Assembly: GCA_023401595.1 (NCBI GenBank)
Contig: JAEXDQ010000015.1
Location: 1-64,000, forward strand
Reading direction: 5' to 3'
DNA: 64,000 nucleotides
From: Spirochaetota bacterium
GTDB lineage: Bacteria > Spirochaetota > Spirochaetia > Sphaerochaetales > Sphaerochaetaceae
Shown here: positions 1-8,206 of the stretch, one piece after another
How the letters are laid out: the number at the start of each line of letters is the position of its first letter
Position numbering within the stretch: the stretch's first letter is position 1
Position numbers and translations under genes: made by a program
The notes under the pieces: model-generated
Told to the model about the DNA's origin: nothing
Databases searched by the model: none
What the model saw: the letters and a program-made list of their open reading frames with translations, nothing else

Positions 1-1
1 G

Positions 2-121
2 ATCAAGACCCTGAGAAGAAAAGCTTATGGTTTCAGAGATACTGAATACTTCTTCTTGAAAATCAAATTTGAGAGCTTAAAGCCGAGATTGCGTTACCTA
101 TCCCCCAAATTTCTGAGTTGA
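2..121 (+). pseudogene. C-terminal fragment of an ISL3-type transposase
   Basis: An open frame enters from the window edge and stops at TGA 119-121 (39 residues visible). It begins IKTLRRKAYGFRDTEYFFLK, which matches the conserved tail of ISL3-family DDE transposases (the IK-x-x-x-R-x-A-(Y/F)-G-(F/Y)-R block). Only the end of the protein is in view, so it may be an intact element extending leftward or a remnant. No terminal inverted repeat could be recognised after the stop. The family call rests on one short motif and is moderate. Confidence 0.55.
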
Positions 122-388
122 ACCATATTGAGTATTTGTACAATCTACAATCCCATAACAAATTACGCGATTATCGACGTCCAATCTCCGTCGAAATCAA
201 AATAACGCCATATTACCCATCTGAGGACATATGGCTTTGACACTTCTGGAGAAAGTGAAGAGTACCGCGAGGTAAATACCTCTGTGGTTCCAACATGGAA
301 CCTATTCAATTACTGGAATAAATGACTGCTTTTGCAAAAGCCCAAAATAAATGTTGCGTTTTCTTTAATTACAGTCTATTTAAATAAT
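122..388. other. Intergenic region upstream of cas3
   Basis: No gene is supported here. A short open frame (118-240) gives a protein I do not recognise. TTGACA at 238-243 could be a -35 element for the cas operon, but no good -10 follows at the right distance. The stretch most likely holds the cas promoter plus transposon debris. Confidence 0.35.
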
Positions 389-2650
389 ATGATGAAGACT
401 GATAACAATTCAAGTTTTCGCATAGCTCATGTCAGGAAAATGGAAACCGGCGAGTGGGATACCCCGCAGTCGCTGATCGACCACCTTGAAAAGGTAGCCG
501 ACCTATCTGCAATGTTTGGAGATAGTTTTCATTCATCTGAATGGGCTTTCAATGCAGGTCTTGGTCATGATATAAGCAAAAGTAGAGATGAATGGCAGAC
601 ATATGTGACGGTAGTTAGTGGATATGGGACTGGTACTCCACCAATGGAGAGTTACCCCAAAATTGAACATGCATCATCAAGCGCCAAAGCGACTGAAGAA
701 ATCTTCGGAAAGGCAATAGGCCGGATTCTGGCGTATCTGATCGCCGGCCACCATACAGGACTACCGGATTGGTCCGGCTCAGCCAGTTCTCTCCAATATA
801 GGTTGCAACAGGCCAAAACAGATTTCATTCCATCCCAATTCCGTCAGTTGCTGGAAAAACGGAAGAAAAGTATCGTTGGCTCTCCTTTCAAGTTCGCCCC
901 GAAGGACATTGGTTTTTCACTCTGGATACGGATGGTGTTCTCTTGTCTTGTCGATGCCGATTACTTGGATACGGAAGCTTACATGATACCGGAGAACGCC
1001 GCCAAAAGAAGCATGTATCTTGATCTTGAACACTTGAAACGCAAGTTCAATGAATACATGGAACAGCTACAGAAGGAAACCCTACAGAAATCCGATACCC
1101 CAGTCAATCGCATCAGGCAGATTGTTTTGGAAGATTGCCGCTCCGCAGCAGACCAACCCCCTGGTTTTTTCTCATTGACAGTACCCACCGGTGGGGGGAA
1201 GACTCTCTCCAGCCTTGCTTTCGCGCTTGGGCATGCCTGCAGATATAAAAAACACCGAATTATCTATGTCATGCCATATACCAGCATCATCGAACAGAAT
1301 GCTGATGTATTTCGCGCTGTTCTTGGTAATGACCAAGTTGTTGAACATCATTGCAATATTGAAGAGAAAGACACTCAGGAAGAAGACACTGCACGTTTGG
1401 CGATGGAAAACTGGGATGCGCCGGTCATTGTCACAACAACCGTACAGTTCTATGAGTCCCTTTTCGCTTCAAAACCAGGAGCATGCCGGAAACTCCACAA
1501 TATCGCTGAAAGCGTGGTGATTCTCGATGAGGCACAGTTGATGCCTACAGAATATCTCAAACCGATTCTCGCCTGCCTGCAAAGTCTGACTGAACATTTT
1601 GGCACTAGCGTCGTTGTTTGCACAGCGACTCAGCCAGTACTGGAAAAGCAATCGAGTTTTCCGGGATTCCCGGGACTTCCCGAAGGAAGTCTTCGCGAAA
1701 TCATCAAAGACGTCCCCCTGTTGTACCGTACATTGCGCAGAGTTGAATTTGATCCGATTGATATTCAAACCATCAGGACATGGGATGATATAGCCGAAGA
1801 GCTCTCTAGCGAAGAGAGAGTATTGTGCATCGTTTCGGATCGAAAAAGTTGCAGGGAACTTCACGCCCTCATGCCAAAGGGAACGTATCATCTATCCGCT
1901 TTGATGTGTCCCCAACACAGAAGTGATCTCATCAAACGAATCAAAGAGGATTTGCATGGCGATATGCCAGTGCGGGTCATCAGTACCCAATTGGTCGAAG
2001 CCGGTGTCGATATCGACTTTCCTGTTGTGTACCGATCCTTAGCCGGCCTGGATTCCATTGCACAGGCAGCGGGTCGTTGCAATCGGGAAGGTCTGCTGTC
2101 TCAGGAAGGAAAGCAAGGACGGGTCGTTGTTTTCAGAGGCCCTAGGAATGCGCCAAGCGGGATTCTACGAAAAGCATCTGAAACTACGGCGGGAATGGTT
2201 ATGAGCGGCTTGACAGATCCCCTGGCCCCTGCAAATTTCAAAACTTTTTTCTCAGAGTTGTACTGGAAAGCAAACACCTTGGATGCACATCAGATTTGTG
2301 AGCTTTCAATCCCGGATGCAAAAGAGTGCGGGATTCAGTTCAGATCCATTTCTGAAGCTTTTCATCTGATTGAAAATTCCAACATGAAGACTATCTTTAT
2401 CCCATATGGTACGGGAAACGCCCTGATTGAACATGTGAAACGGTTTGGGCTGGATGCAAGAACACAAAGAAAATTGCAAAGATTTTCTGTCCAGATCAGG
2501 GATACCCAATTCCAACAATTGTTACATCGAGGATCATTGGTAGAAGCAGCTGTTAATTTTTTTACTTTGCAATGTCATATCGAGTATAGTGATGAAGTAG
2601 GTTTGTTGATCGATGAGGTCAACAACAATCCGGAATCATATCTAGCATAA
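389..2650 (+). CDS. cas3: Cas3 helicase-nuclease, type I-C
   Basis: Cas3 is the effector nuclease-helicase recruited by Cascade to unwind and degrade target DNA. From the chosen ATG (753 aa) the HD nuclease domain is first: GHD at about residues 59-61 and GHH at 120-122. It is followed by a superfamily 2 helicase with Walker A GGGKT (about 268-272), DEAQ box (380-383), a TAT motif III (about 412) and a QAAGRCNREG motif VI. I prefer ATG 389 (or 392) over an upstream TTG at 332 because family N-termini begin close to the AHVR-x(6)-W segment. It is first in a tightly packed cas operon; cas5c follows after 14 nt. The order is that of type I-C systems. Confidence 0.95.
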   Translation: MMKTDNNSSFRIAHVRKMETGEWDTPQSLIDHLEKVADLSAMFGDSFHSSEWAFNAGLGHDISKSRDEWQTYVTVVSGYGTGTPPMESYPKIEHASSSAKATEEIFGKAIGRILAYLIAGHHTGLPDWSGSASSLQYRLQQAKTDFIPSQFRQLLEKRKKSIVGSPFKFAPKDIGFSLWIRMVFSCLVDADYLDTEAYMIPENAAKRSMYLDLEHLKRKFNEYMEQLQKETLQKSDTPVNRIRQIVLEDCRSAADQPPGFFSLTVPTGGGKTLSSLAFALGHACRYKKHRIIYVMPYTSIIEQNADVFRAVLGNDQVVEHHCNIEEKDTQEEDTARLAMENWDAPVIVTTTVQFYESLFASKPGACRKLHNIAESVVILDEAQLMPTEYLKPILACLQSLTEHFGTSVVVCTATQPVLEKQSSFPGFPGLPEGSLREIIKDVPLLYRTLRRVEFDPIDIQTIRTWDDIAEELSSEERVLCIVSDRKSCRELHALMPKGTYHLSALMCPQHRSDLIKRIKEDLHGDMPVRVISTQLVEAGVDIDFPVVYRSLAGLDSIAQAAGRCNREGLLSQEGKQGRVVVFRGPRNAPSGILRKASETTAGMVMSGLTDPLAPANFKTFFSELYWKANTLDAHQICELSIPDAKECGIQFRSISEAFHLIENSNMKTIFIPYGTGNALIEHVKRFGLDARTQRKLQRFSVQIRDTQFQQLLHRGSLVEAAVNFFTLQCHIEYSDEVGLLIDEVNNNPESYLA

Positions 2651-2664
2651 GGAGCAATTCGCAC

Positions 2665-3402
2665 ATGAAAGACTGGTGCCTAGAAGTTAGTGGGGAATAC
2701 GCATGTTTCTCACGTCCTGAAATGAAAGTCGAGCGTGTCAGTTATGATGTGATGACACCATCCTCTGCCCGTGCGATTTTTGAAGCTATTCTTTGGAAAC
2801 CCGCCATTAAATGGCACATCACGCAAATTGAAGTTCTGAATCCCATACGATTTATCTCTGTCCGCCGAAACGAAGTGGATCGGATAGCAGGAAAACCTAC
2901 CAGAGCACAATTGGATGGTGTTGTAACGAATCCTACAGGGTTCTTTGTAGAAGAGCACCGCCAGCAACGTGCTGGATTACTACTCAGGGATGTCAGATAC
3001 CGTATTCATGGCTGGTTTGAGTACATACCACCTTGCGACCGCAAAGACAACCCGGCAGTTGATGACCGGTATTGGGCAGATTGCGAAGAGGCCGATGCCA
3101 GTCAACGGACTGACGAAAGCCCTGCAAAATATGCGGCGATGTTTGAACGCAGAGCTCGAAAGGGGCAATATTTTCATCATCCGTATTTTGGCTGCCGTGA
3201 ATTTGCTTGCCATTTCCGTCTACTTGATACCGATACGATTGCCCAAGAACCACAGCCAATTAACGAGTCCAAGGATTTGGGCTGGATGCTCTATGACCTT
3301 GATTTCTCTGATCCTCAGGATATCAAACCGGAATTTTTTCGTGCATATCTCGATAACGGAAGAGTCAATGTCGACCGTCGATATGTGGAGGTCCGCTCAT
3401 GA
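2665..3402 (+). CDS. cas5c: Cas5c (Cas5d) pre-crRNA endonuclease, type I-C
   Basis: 245 aa, the usual size. In type I-C systems, which lack Cas6, Cas5c both cleaves the repeat RNA and caps the crRNA 5' handle in Cascade. The N-terminus (EVSGEYACFSRPEMKVERVSYDVMTPSSAR, cited by position 8-37) carries the Cas5 beta strand and the conserved segment A-C-F-(S/T)-R-P-E-x-K-x-E-R-x-S-Y typical of the catalytic I-C form. AGGAGC precedes ATG 2665. The gene overlaps cas8c by 4 nt (ATGA), which suggests translational coupling. Confidence 0.93.
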   Translation: MKDWCLEVSGEYACFSRPEMKVERVSYDVMTPSSARAIFEAILWKPAIKWHITQIEVLNPIRFISVRRNEVDRIAGKPTRAQLDGVVTNPTGFFVEEHRQQRAGLLLRDVRYRIHGWFEYIPPCDRKDNPAVDDRYWADCEEADASQRTDESPAKYAAMFERRARKGQYFHHPYFGCREFACHFRLLDTDTIAQEPQPINESKDLGWMLYDLDFSDPQDIKPEFFRAYLDNGRVNVDRRYVEVRS

Positions 3403-5168
3403 TCTTACAAGCTCTCAAAAAGTATTATGACCGAAGAAGTGCCGATCCTGACAGCGATATCGCGCCTGAAGGATGGGAGAAAAAAGCAATACCGTTCATT
3501 GTCGTTCTGGATGATGATGGACATCTCGTTCAGATTGAGGATACTCAAGTTCTGACGGGCAACAAGAAAGTCGCGAAAACCTTTATGGTACCATTGGGTG
3601 TAAAACTAACATCTGGCACTGAGGCAAATCTCCTATGGGGCACAATGCCGTTTGTATTCGGACGACTTGGAACAGATATCTCATTAGAATCTGATCCCAA
3701 AAAGCAAGAGAGGATGTTGAAACGTGCTACTAAACAGCAAAAGAGCTTCAGTGATAAAATCCAGCGAGTTCTTCCTGATGATCCGAAAGCACAAAAAATC
3801 ACCGACTTCTTGGGTGCTGTCACGGAAGAGGATTTGATCCAGTCCCCATACTGGATGGAAATGAAACAAAACAATGCATTGATTAGCTTTCGATTCCAAG
3901 GGGAGAACCATCTGTTCTGTGAAGATGAAGACATCCGCCGAAAAATCAACGACCAATATGCCCAAGAAAAGCAGGATGGTTTTTGTCTGGTGACAGGAGA
4001 AAGGGCTGAGATAAGTAAGTTGCATACCTCGTTGAAAGGAGTGAGAGGAACACAATCGAGCGGCGCGAGCATCGTATCATTCAACTTGGATCCTTTTTGT
4101 TCATATGGGAAAAAGCAGGGATTCAATGCTCCAATCGGCAAATCGGGGATGTTCGCATACACCACCGCCTTGAACGAACTGCTCCAAAGCGACTCAAAGC
4201 AGAAACTTGTATACGGCGATGTCACTTTTGTGTTCTGGAGTGCACAGCCCACAGAATTTGAAAGTGTCTTCTCTCTCTTTTTCAGCGAGTTTCCGACAGA
4301 TGATCCACGTGCCCAAACGAATCGGATCAAAAACCTTTTGAATGCGCCACGAACAGGCGCATATGTCACGGATTCCGAATCAACGGAATTCTATGTATTG
4401 GGGCTCTCTCCGAATGTCGCCAGAATCTCTGTAAGACTATGGAGAAATGGACCCGTATCTCAGTTTGCAACCAATATTCGTCAGTATTTTGAAGACATCA
4501 GAATTGTAAAATCGCCATACGAACCGGAGTTTTATTCATTATGGCGTCTCTTGGTCAATATCGCTGTGCAAGGGAAGAGTGAGAATATTCCACCGAACAT
4601 TACGAATGACCTCATGGTATCAATTCTGGATGGCACACCCTTTCCGACCAGCATTCTTCAGGCTGCATTGCGAAGGGTTATGGCAGATACTTCGAAACGG
4701 GTTACACCGGAGCGCGCAGCTTTGATCAAAGGATATCTGAATCGGTATGTTCGGATGTATCAACATAAGGAGGACAAGGAAATGGGTGTATCATTGGATG
4801 TAGACCATCCATCTGTAGGGTATCAGCTAGGCCGTTTGTTTGCGACATTGGAGAGGATTCAAAAGGATGCAAGCAAGGGAGACCTGAATTCAACGATTAC
4901 AGAACGGTATTACAGTGCAGCCAGCAGTTCACCGGTTTCTGTATTCGGAACGTTGCTTCGTTTGACGAAATTCCACCTTGCGAAGATTGATTCAAAAGGA
5001 AGGGTTATCTTCTTCAATCAAAACTTGAACGAGATTCTCAGTCACATTCAAGATTTCCCAACGCATCTCAATCTTCAGGAACAAGGGCGTTTCGCAATCG
5101 GATATTATCATCAGAACCAGATGTTCTATACTAAAAAAGAGTCAGTACAGGAAGAAAAGGAGAACTGA
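3399..5168 (+). CDS. cas8c: Cas8c (Csd1), large subunit of type I-C Cascade
   Basis: 589 aa, close to the family norm. Cas8c is the large Cascade subunit, involved in PAM recognition and R-loop stabilisation. Family features seen are the start ILQALKKYYDRR, a central CLVTGE segment (about residues 199-204) with the following H-x(4)-G-V-R-G-T-Q-S-S-G-A-S-I-V-S-F-N stretch, and the C-terminal YYSAASSSP-x(3)-F-x-x-L-L-R-L block. Identification also rests on position between cas5c and cas7c. It starts inside the last codons of cas5c. Confidence 0.93.
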   Translation: MILQALKKYYDRRSADPDSDIAPEGWEKKAIPFIVVLDDDGHLVQIEDTQVLTGNKKVAKTFMVPLGVKLTSGTEANLLWGTMPFVFGRLGTDISLESDPKKQERMLKRATKQQKSFSDKIQRVLPDDPKAQKITDFLGAVTEEDLIQSPYWMEMKQNNALISFRFQGENHLFCEDEDIRRKINDQYAQEKQDGFCLVTGERAEISKLHTSLKGVRGTQSSGASIVSFNLDPFCSYGKKQGFNAPIGKSGMFAYTTALNELLQSDSKQKLVYGDVTFVFWSAQPTEFESVFSLFFSEFPTDDPRAQTNRIKNLLNAPRTGAYVTDSESTEFYVLGLSPNVARISVRLWRNGPVSQFATNIRQYFEDIRIVKSPYEPEFYSLWRLLVNIAVQGKSENIPPNITNDLMVSILDGTPFPTSILQAALRRVMADTSKRVTPERAALIKGYLNRYVRMYQHKEDKEMGVSLDVDHPSVGYQLGRLFATLERIQKDASKGDLNSTITERYYSAASSSPVSVFGTLLRLTKFHLAKIDSKGRVIFFNQNLNEILSHIQDFPTHLNLQEQGRFAIGYYHQNQMFYTKKESVQEEKEN

Positions 5169-5170
5169 AA

Positions 5171-6046
5171 ATGGATATACAAGGACGTTATGATTTCATT
5201 TTGTTTTTTGATGTGAAAGATGGAAATCCAAATGGGGATCCTGATGCTGGAAATCTCCCACGCATCGATCCAGAAACTGGCAATGGTTTGATCACTGATG
5301 TCTGCCTGAAGAGAAAGATACGCAACTTTGTCAGTCTGGCTAAAGGCAACCAACCGCCGTATGAAATTTTCATACGTGAAAAAGCTATCCTGAATGATGA
5401 ACAGAAACGTGCATATATAGCATTGGACGAAGACCTGAGCAAGGATGCAGGAAAGCGAAAAGGAGGCGATCAGGTTGATGAGGCAAGAACCTGGATGTGC
5501 AAGAACTTCTTTGATGTGCGAACCTTCGGGGCAGTCATGTCCACAGGAATCAATTGTGGGCAAGTCCGTGGTCCGGTCCAAATCACATTCTCCCGTTCGG
5601 TAGACCCTATCGTAACAGCGGAGCACAGTATAACGCGCATGGCTGTAACAACCCAGAAAGAAGCAGAAAAGCAATCGGGCGATAATCGAACGATGGGAAG
5701 AAAATTTACGGTTCCATATGGACTGTACCGAGCATATGGATTTATTTCTGCTCCCCTAGCCCATCAGACTGGTTTCTCCAGTGAAGATCTTGACCTGTTC
5801 TGGAATGCTTTGACACATATGTTTGAGCAAGACAGATCCGCCGCGAGGGGGCTGATGAGCACACAACGTCTTGTCATCTTCCAACATGGCTCACTGATGG
5901 GCAACAAGGCGTCGCAGGACCTGTTTTCCAGAGTCACTGTGGAACGGGCAACAGATTCTGAAATCCCGCCGAGAGATTTTACGGACTACAAGGTTTTGTT
6001 GGATGGATCTCCTCTGACAGAATTGATGACTATCGTAACCGTCTGA
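5171..6046 (+). CDS. cas7c: Cas7c (Csd2), backbone subunit of type I-C Cascade
   Basis: 291 aa RAMP-fold protein that polymerises along the crRNA spacer. The N-terminus contains the hallmark F-D-V-K-D-G-N-P-N-G-D-P-D-A-G-N-x-P-R-x-D-P-E-T (residues 13-37), nearly invariant in Csd2. Further in are VRTFGAVMS and the GQVRGPVQ segment. It starts 2 nt after cas8c with GGAGAACTGAAA before the ATG, so it belongs to the same message. Confidence 0.95.
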   Translation: MDIQGRYDFILFFDVKDGNPNGDPDAGNLPRIDPETGNGLITDVCLKRKIRNFVSLAKGNQPPYEIFIREKAILNDEQKRAYIALDEDLSKDAGKRKGGDQVDEARTWMCKNFFDVRTFGAVMSTGINCGQVRGPVQITFSRSVDPIVTAEHSITRMAVTTQKEAEKQSGDNRTMGRKFTVPYGLYRAYGFISAPLAHQTGFSSEDLDLFWNALTHMFEQDRSAARGLMSTQRLVIFQHGSLMGNKASQDLFSRVTVERATDSEIPPRDFTDYKVLLDGSPLTELMTIVTV

Positions 6047-6051
6047 TCTGT

Positions 6052-6705
6052 ATGGAAAACGAACTACTGATTCCGGTTTCAGCCCTACAACATGTATTGT
6101 TTTGTGAACGTCAGTTCTCACTGATACATGTGGAACAAATATGGTCTGAAAACCGGTATACAGCAGAAGGAAAAATACTCCATGAACGGGTGCATGTGGA
6201 ACATCACGAGTCCAGATGCACCACGCGTCAAGAATTCAACTATTCGATATACTCCAAAGTCTATAATTTGATAGGAATTTGTGATCTTGTCGAAATTCAG
6301 CAAGATCACAAAATTCCTCTGAGTGTAACCCCTGTCGAATTCAAGCGAGGGCATACAAAAGATTCCGATGTTGACCTAGTCCAGCTCTGTGCACAAGGAA
6401 TATGCCTAAGTGAGATGTTTGGACTGGATGTTCGCTCAGGACAAATCTACTATCTCCAGGAACATAGACGCAAGACTTTCATATTTGATGATTCATTGTT
6501 TGAAAAGACTATCTCTTTGATAGAACGATGTACCGAACTATTGGTTCAGAACACAACCCCTCAGGCCCAATACAATCCTAAGAAATGCAATACCTGTTCT
6601 CTCTTTGACGCTTGCGGGCCAAAGAGTTTTGGAGCTGGGAGTAAGCATGTAGGGAAATACATCCTAAACCAGATTAAAAACCTTCAGTCAGAGGTACAAT
6701 CATGA
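6052..6705 (+). CDS. cas4: Cas4 nuclease, spacer-length and PAM processing
   Basis: 217 aa. Cas4 is a RecB-like, iron-sulfur exonuclease that trims prespacers and defines PAM and orientation with Cas1-Cas2. Visible features: N-terminal Cys in FCERQ (about residue 22), the nuclease Asp in GICDLVE (about 76-82), VEFKRGH (about 99-105; Glu and Lys of the DEK motif), a Q-x-x-x-Y-x-L segment (about 137-145), and the C-terminal cluster CNTCSLFDAC (about 183-192). The first half of the Cys set and the C-terminal three could hold a 4Fe-4S cluster. The 4-nt ATGA overlap with cas1 supports coupling. Confidence 0.93.
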   Translation: MENELLIPVSALQHVLFCERQFSLIHVEQIWSENRYTAEGKILHERVHVEHHESRCTTRQEFNYSIYSKVYNLIGICDLVEIQQDHKIPLSVTPVEFKRGHTKDSDVDLVQLCAQGICLSEMFGLDVRSGQIYYLQEHRRKTFIFDDSLFEKTISLIERCTELLVQNTTPQAQYNPKKCNTCSLFDACGPKSFGAGSKHVGKYILNQIKNLQSEVQS

Positions 6706-7733
6706 AGAAACTGCTGAATACCTTATATGTGAGAACCCAAGGAGCCTATCTCCATAAAGAGGGGGAAACAGTTGTGATAGAAGTTGATTATCAGAAAGTG
6801 CTCCAGCTTCCCCTTCATAGTCTTGCTGGCATCGTGTGTTTCGGCAATGTCAGTTGCTCACCTTTTCTGCTTGGCTTTTGTGCAGAGCAAGACATATCCG
6901 TCTCATTTCTCAGTGAACATGGTCGTTTTCTTGCATCCTCCCGAGGACCTGTTTCAGGTAATGTATTGCTTCGAAGACAGCAATACCGTCTGGCTGATTC
7001 TGCGTCAGCGGCCAAGGATATCGCATCAAATATCATTTTAGGGAAGCTTTCAAATTCCCGGGTCGTCCTGAACCGAGCGCTCAGGGATCATGGCGATAAG
7101 ATTGATGTTCCTAGGGTCACAGCGGCAACCCAATCCTTGGTGAAAATCGCGGCACGACTTCCTGCTGCCCAATCTGTCGACGAAGTACGGGGATATGAAG
7201 GGCAAGGGGCAGCTGAATACTTTGCTGTATTCGATGAACTGATTATTAACAAGGGAGAAGAATTCAGATTCACAAACCGAAATCGCAGACCTCCGATGGA
7301 TCCAGTGAACGCATTGCTTTCATTTGTATATACATTATTGATGCATGATATCCGCTCAGCATTAGAAACCGTTGGGTTGGATCCATATGTTGGATATCTC
7401 CATTGTGACAGGCCTGGACGTGCCAGCCTTGCGTTCGATATCATGGAAGAATTTCGATCCGTCATCGCCGATCGTTTGGTACTATCTCTGATTAACCGTA
7501 ATCAAGTTTCACACAAAGGTTTCAAACAAGCCTTGCAAGGAGCTGTCGTAATGGATGATGAGACACGCAAAACCGTTCTTGTCGAATACCAACGAAGAAA
7601 ACAGGAAACCATTTTCCATCCCTTTATTGATGATACTGTTCCAATAGGATTGCTGTACCATGTACAAGCTATCCTATTGTCCCGCTTCATACGTGGTGAT
7701 ATTGATGGATACCCACCTTTCTTTTGGAGATGA
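6702..7733 (+). CDS. cas1: Cas1 integrase, type I-C
   Basis: 343 aa. Cas1 is the metal-dependent integrase that inserts new spacers at the leader end together with Cas2. The N-terminus (KKLLNTLYVRTQGAYLHKEG) is typical of I-C Cas1, and the C-terminal helical domain has the conserved YEGQGAAEYF segment (catalytic Glu, about residues 165-174), the GYLHCDRPGRASLAFDIMEEFR stretch (His and Asp ligands, about 230-251) and a final helix ending at the TGA. It lies between cas4 and cas2, the usual adaptation module order. Confidence 0.95.
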   Translation: MKKLLNTLYVRTQGAYLHKEGETVVIEVDYQKVLQLPLHSLAGIVCFGNVSCSPFLLGFCAEQDISVSFLSEHGRFLASSRGPVSGNVLLRRQQYRLADSASAAKDIASNIILGKLSNSRVVLNRALRDHGDKIDVPRVTAATQSLVKIAARLPAAQSVDEVRGYEGQGAAEYFAVFDELIINKGEEFRFTNRNRRPPMDPVNALLSFVYTLLMHDIRSALETVGLDPYVGYLHCDRPGRASLAFDIMEEFRSVIADRLVLSLINRNQVSHKGFKQALQGAVVMDDETRKTVLVEYQRRKQETIFHPFIDDTVPIGLLYHVQAILLSRFIRGDIDGYPPFFWR

Positions 7734-7736
7734 CTA

Positions 7737-8027
7737 ATGATGGTTCTTGTAAGTTATGATGTCTGTGTAACGCATGATGATGGCACCAAACGCTTGCGCA
7801 ATGTGGCGAAGGCTTGTTCTGATTATGGACAACGAGTTCAATTCTCAGTCTTTGAATGCATCGTTGAACCTCATCAATGGGTACAGTTGAAAGCGCGTCT
7901 TGAAAAGATCATCAATCAAAAGACGGATAGCCTCCGATATTATCATCTGGGTGCAAACTGGAAAAACAAGGTTGAGCATTTCGGGGCTAGGATGGATATC
8001 GACATAGAAGGACCATTGATTATTTAG
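7737..8027 (+). CDS. cas2: Cas2 adaptation protein, type I-C
   Basis: 96 aa ferredoxin-fold protein, the dimeric bridge of the Cas1-Cas2 integrase. The first strand reads VLVSYDVCV (D at position 8-9 is the family's conserved Asp), followed by RLRNVAKACSDYGQRVQFSVFEC, the signature helix and second strand. The start is ATG 7737 or the immediately adjacent ATG 7740; cas1 ends 3 nt before. It is the last gene before the CRISPR leader. Confidence 0.95.
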   Translation: MMVLVSYDVCVTHDDGTKRLRNVAKACSDYGQRVQFSVFECIVEPHQWVQLKARLEKIINQKTDSLRYYHLGANWKNKVEHFGARMDIDIEGPLII

Positions 8028-8075
8028 AATTGCGAACCCCAAAGAGACAAGAAATCCCACGCCTTTCGCAATTCT
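8026..8075. repeat. 11-bp perfect inverted repeat at the end of cas2
   Basis: AGAATTGCGAA (8026-8036) and TTCGCAATTCT (8065-8075) are exact reverse complements separated by 28 nt. The left arm overlaps the cas2 stop codon. It could terminate or protect the cas message or form part of the leader. There is no clear T-run after the right arm on the plus strand, so a classical terminator is not supported. Confidence 0.6.
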
Positions 8076-8206
8076 TCTAATTTCATATGATATTGATTTT
8101 TGATATCAAACAGCGAAGGGAAACTCGATTCATCATGATACACAGAAGAGGGTTCGCATAATCATTGAAATAAAGTGCTATAATGAAGTAAGATGCTATA
8201 TATAGG
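8028..8206 (+). promoter_or_regulatory. CRISPR leader
   Basis: AT-rich, non-coding 179 nt between cas2 and the first repeat. The degenerate repeat is at the far end of the array, so this side is the leader and new spacers should enter at 8207. TATAAT occurs at 8179-8184, 22 nt before the first repeat and well placed as a -10 for the pre-crRNA. The -35 is not clear (TTCGCA at 8153-8158 would be 20 nt away). Confidence 0.7.

Noticed and set aside
118..240. A 40-codon frame after the ISL3 tail
   Set aside because: No recognisable similarity and no ribosome-binding site; probably transposon debris.
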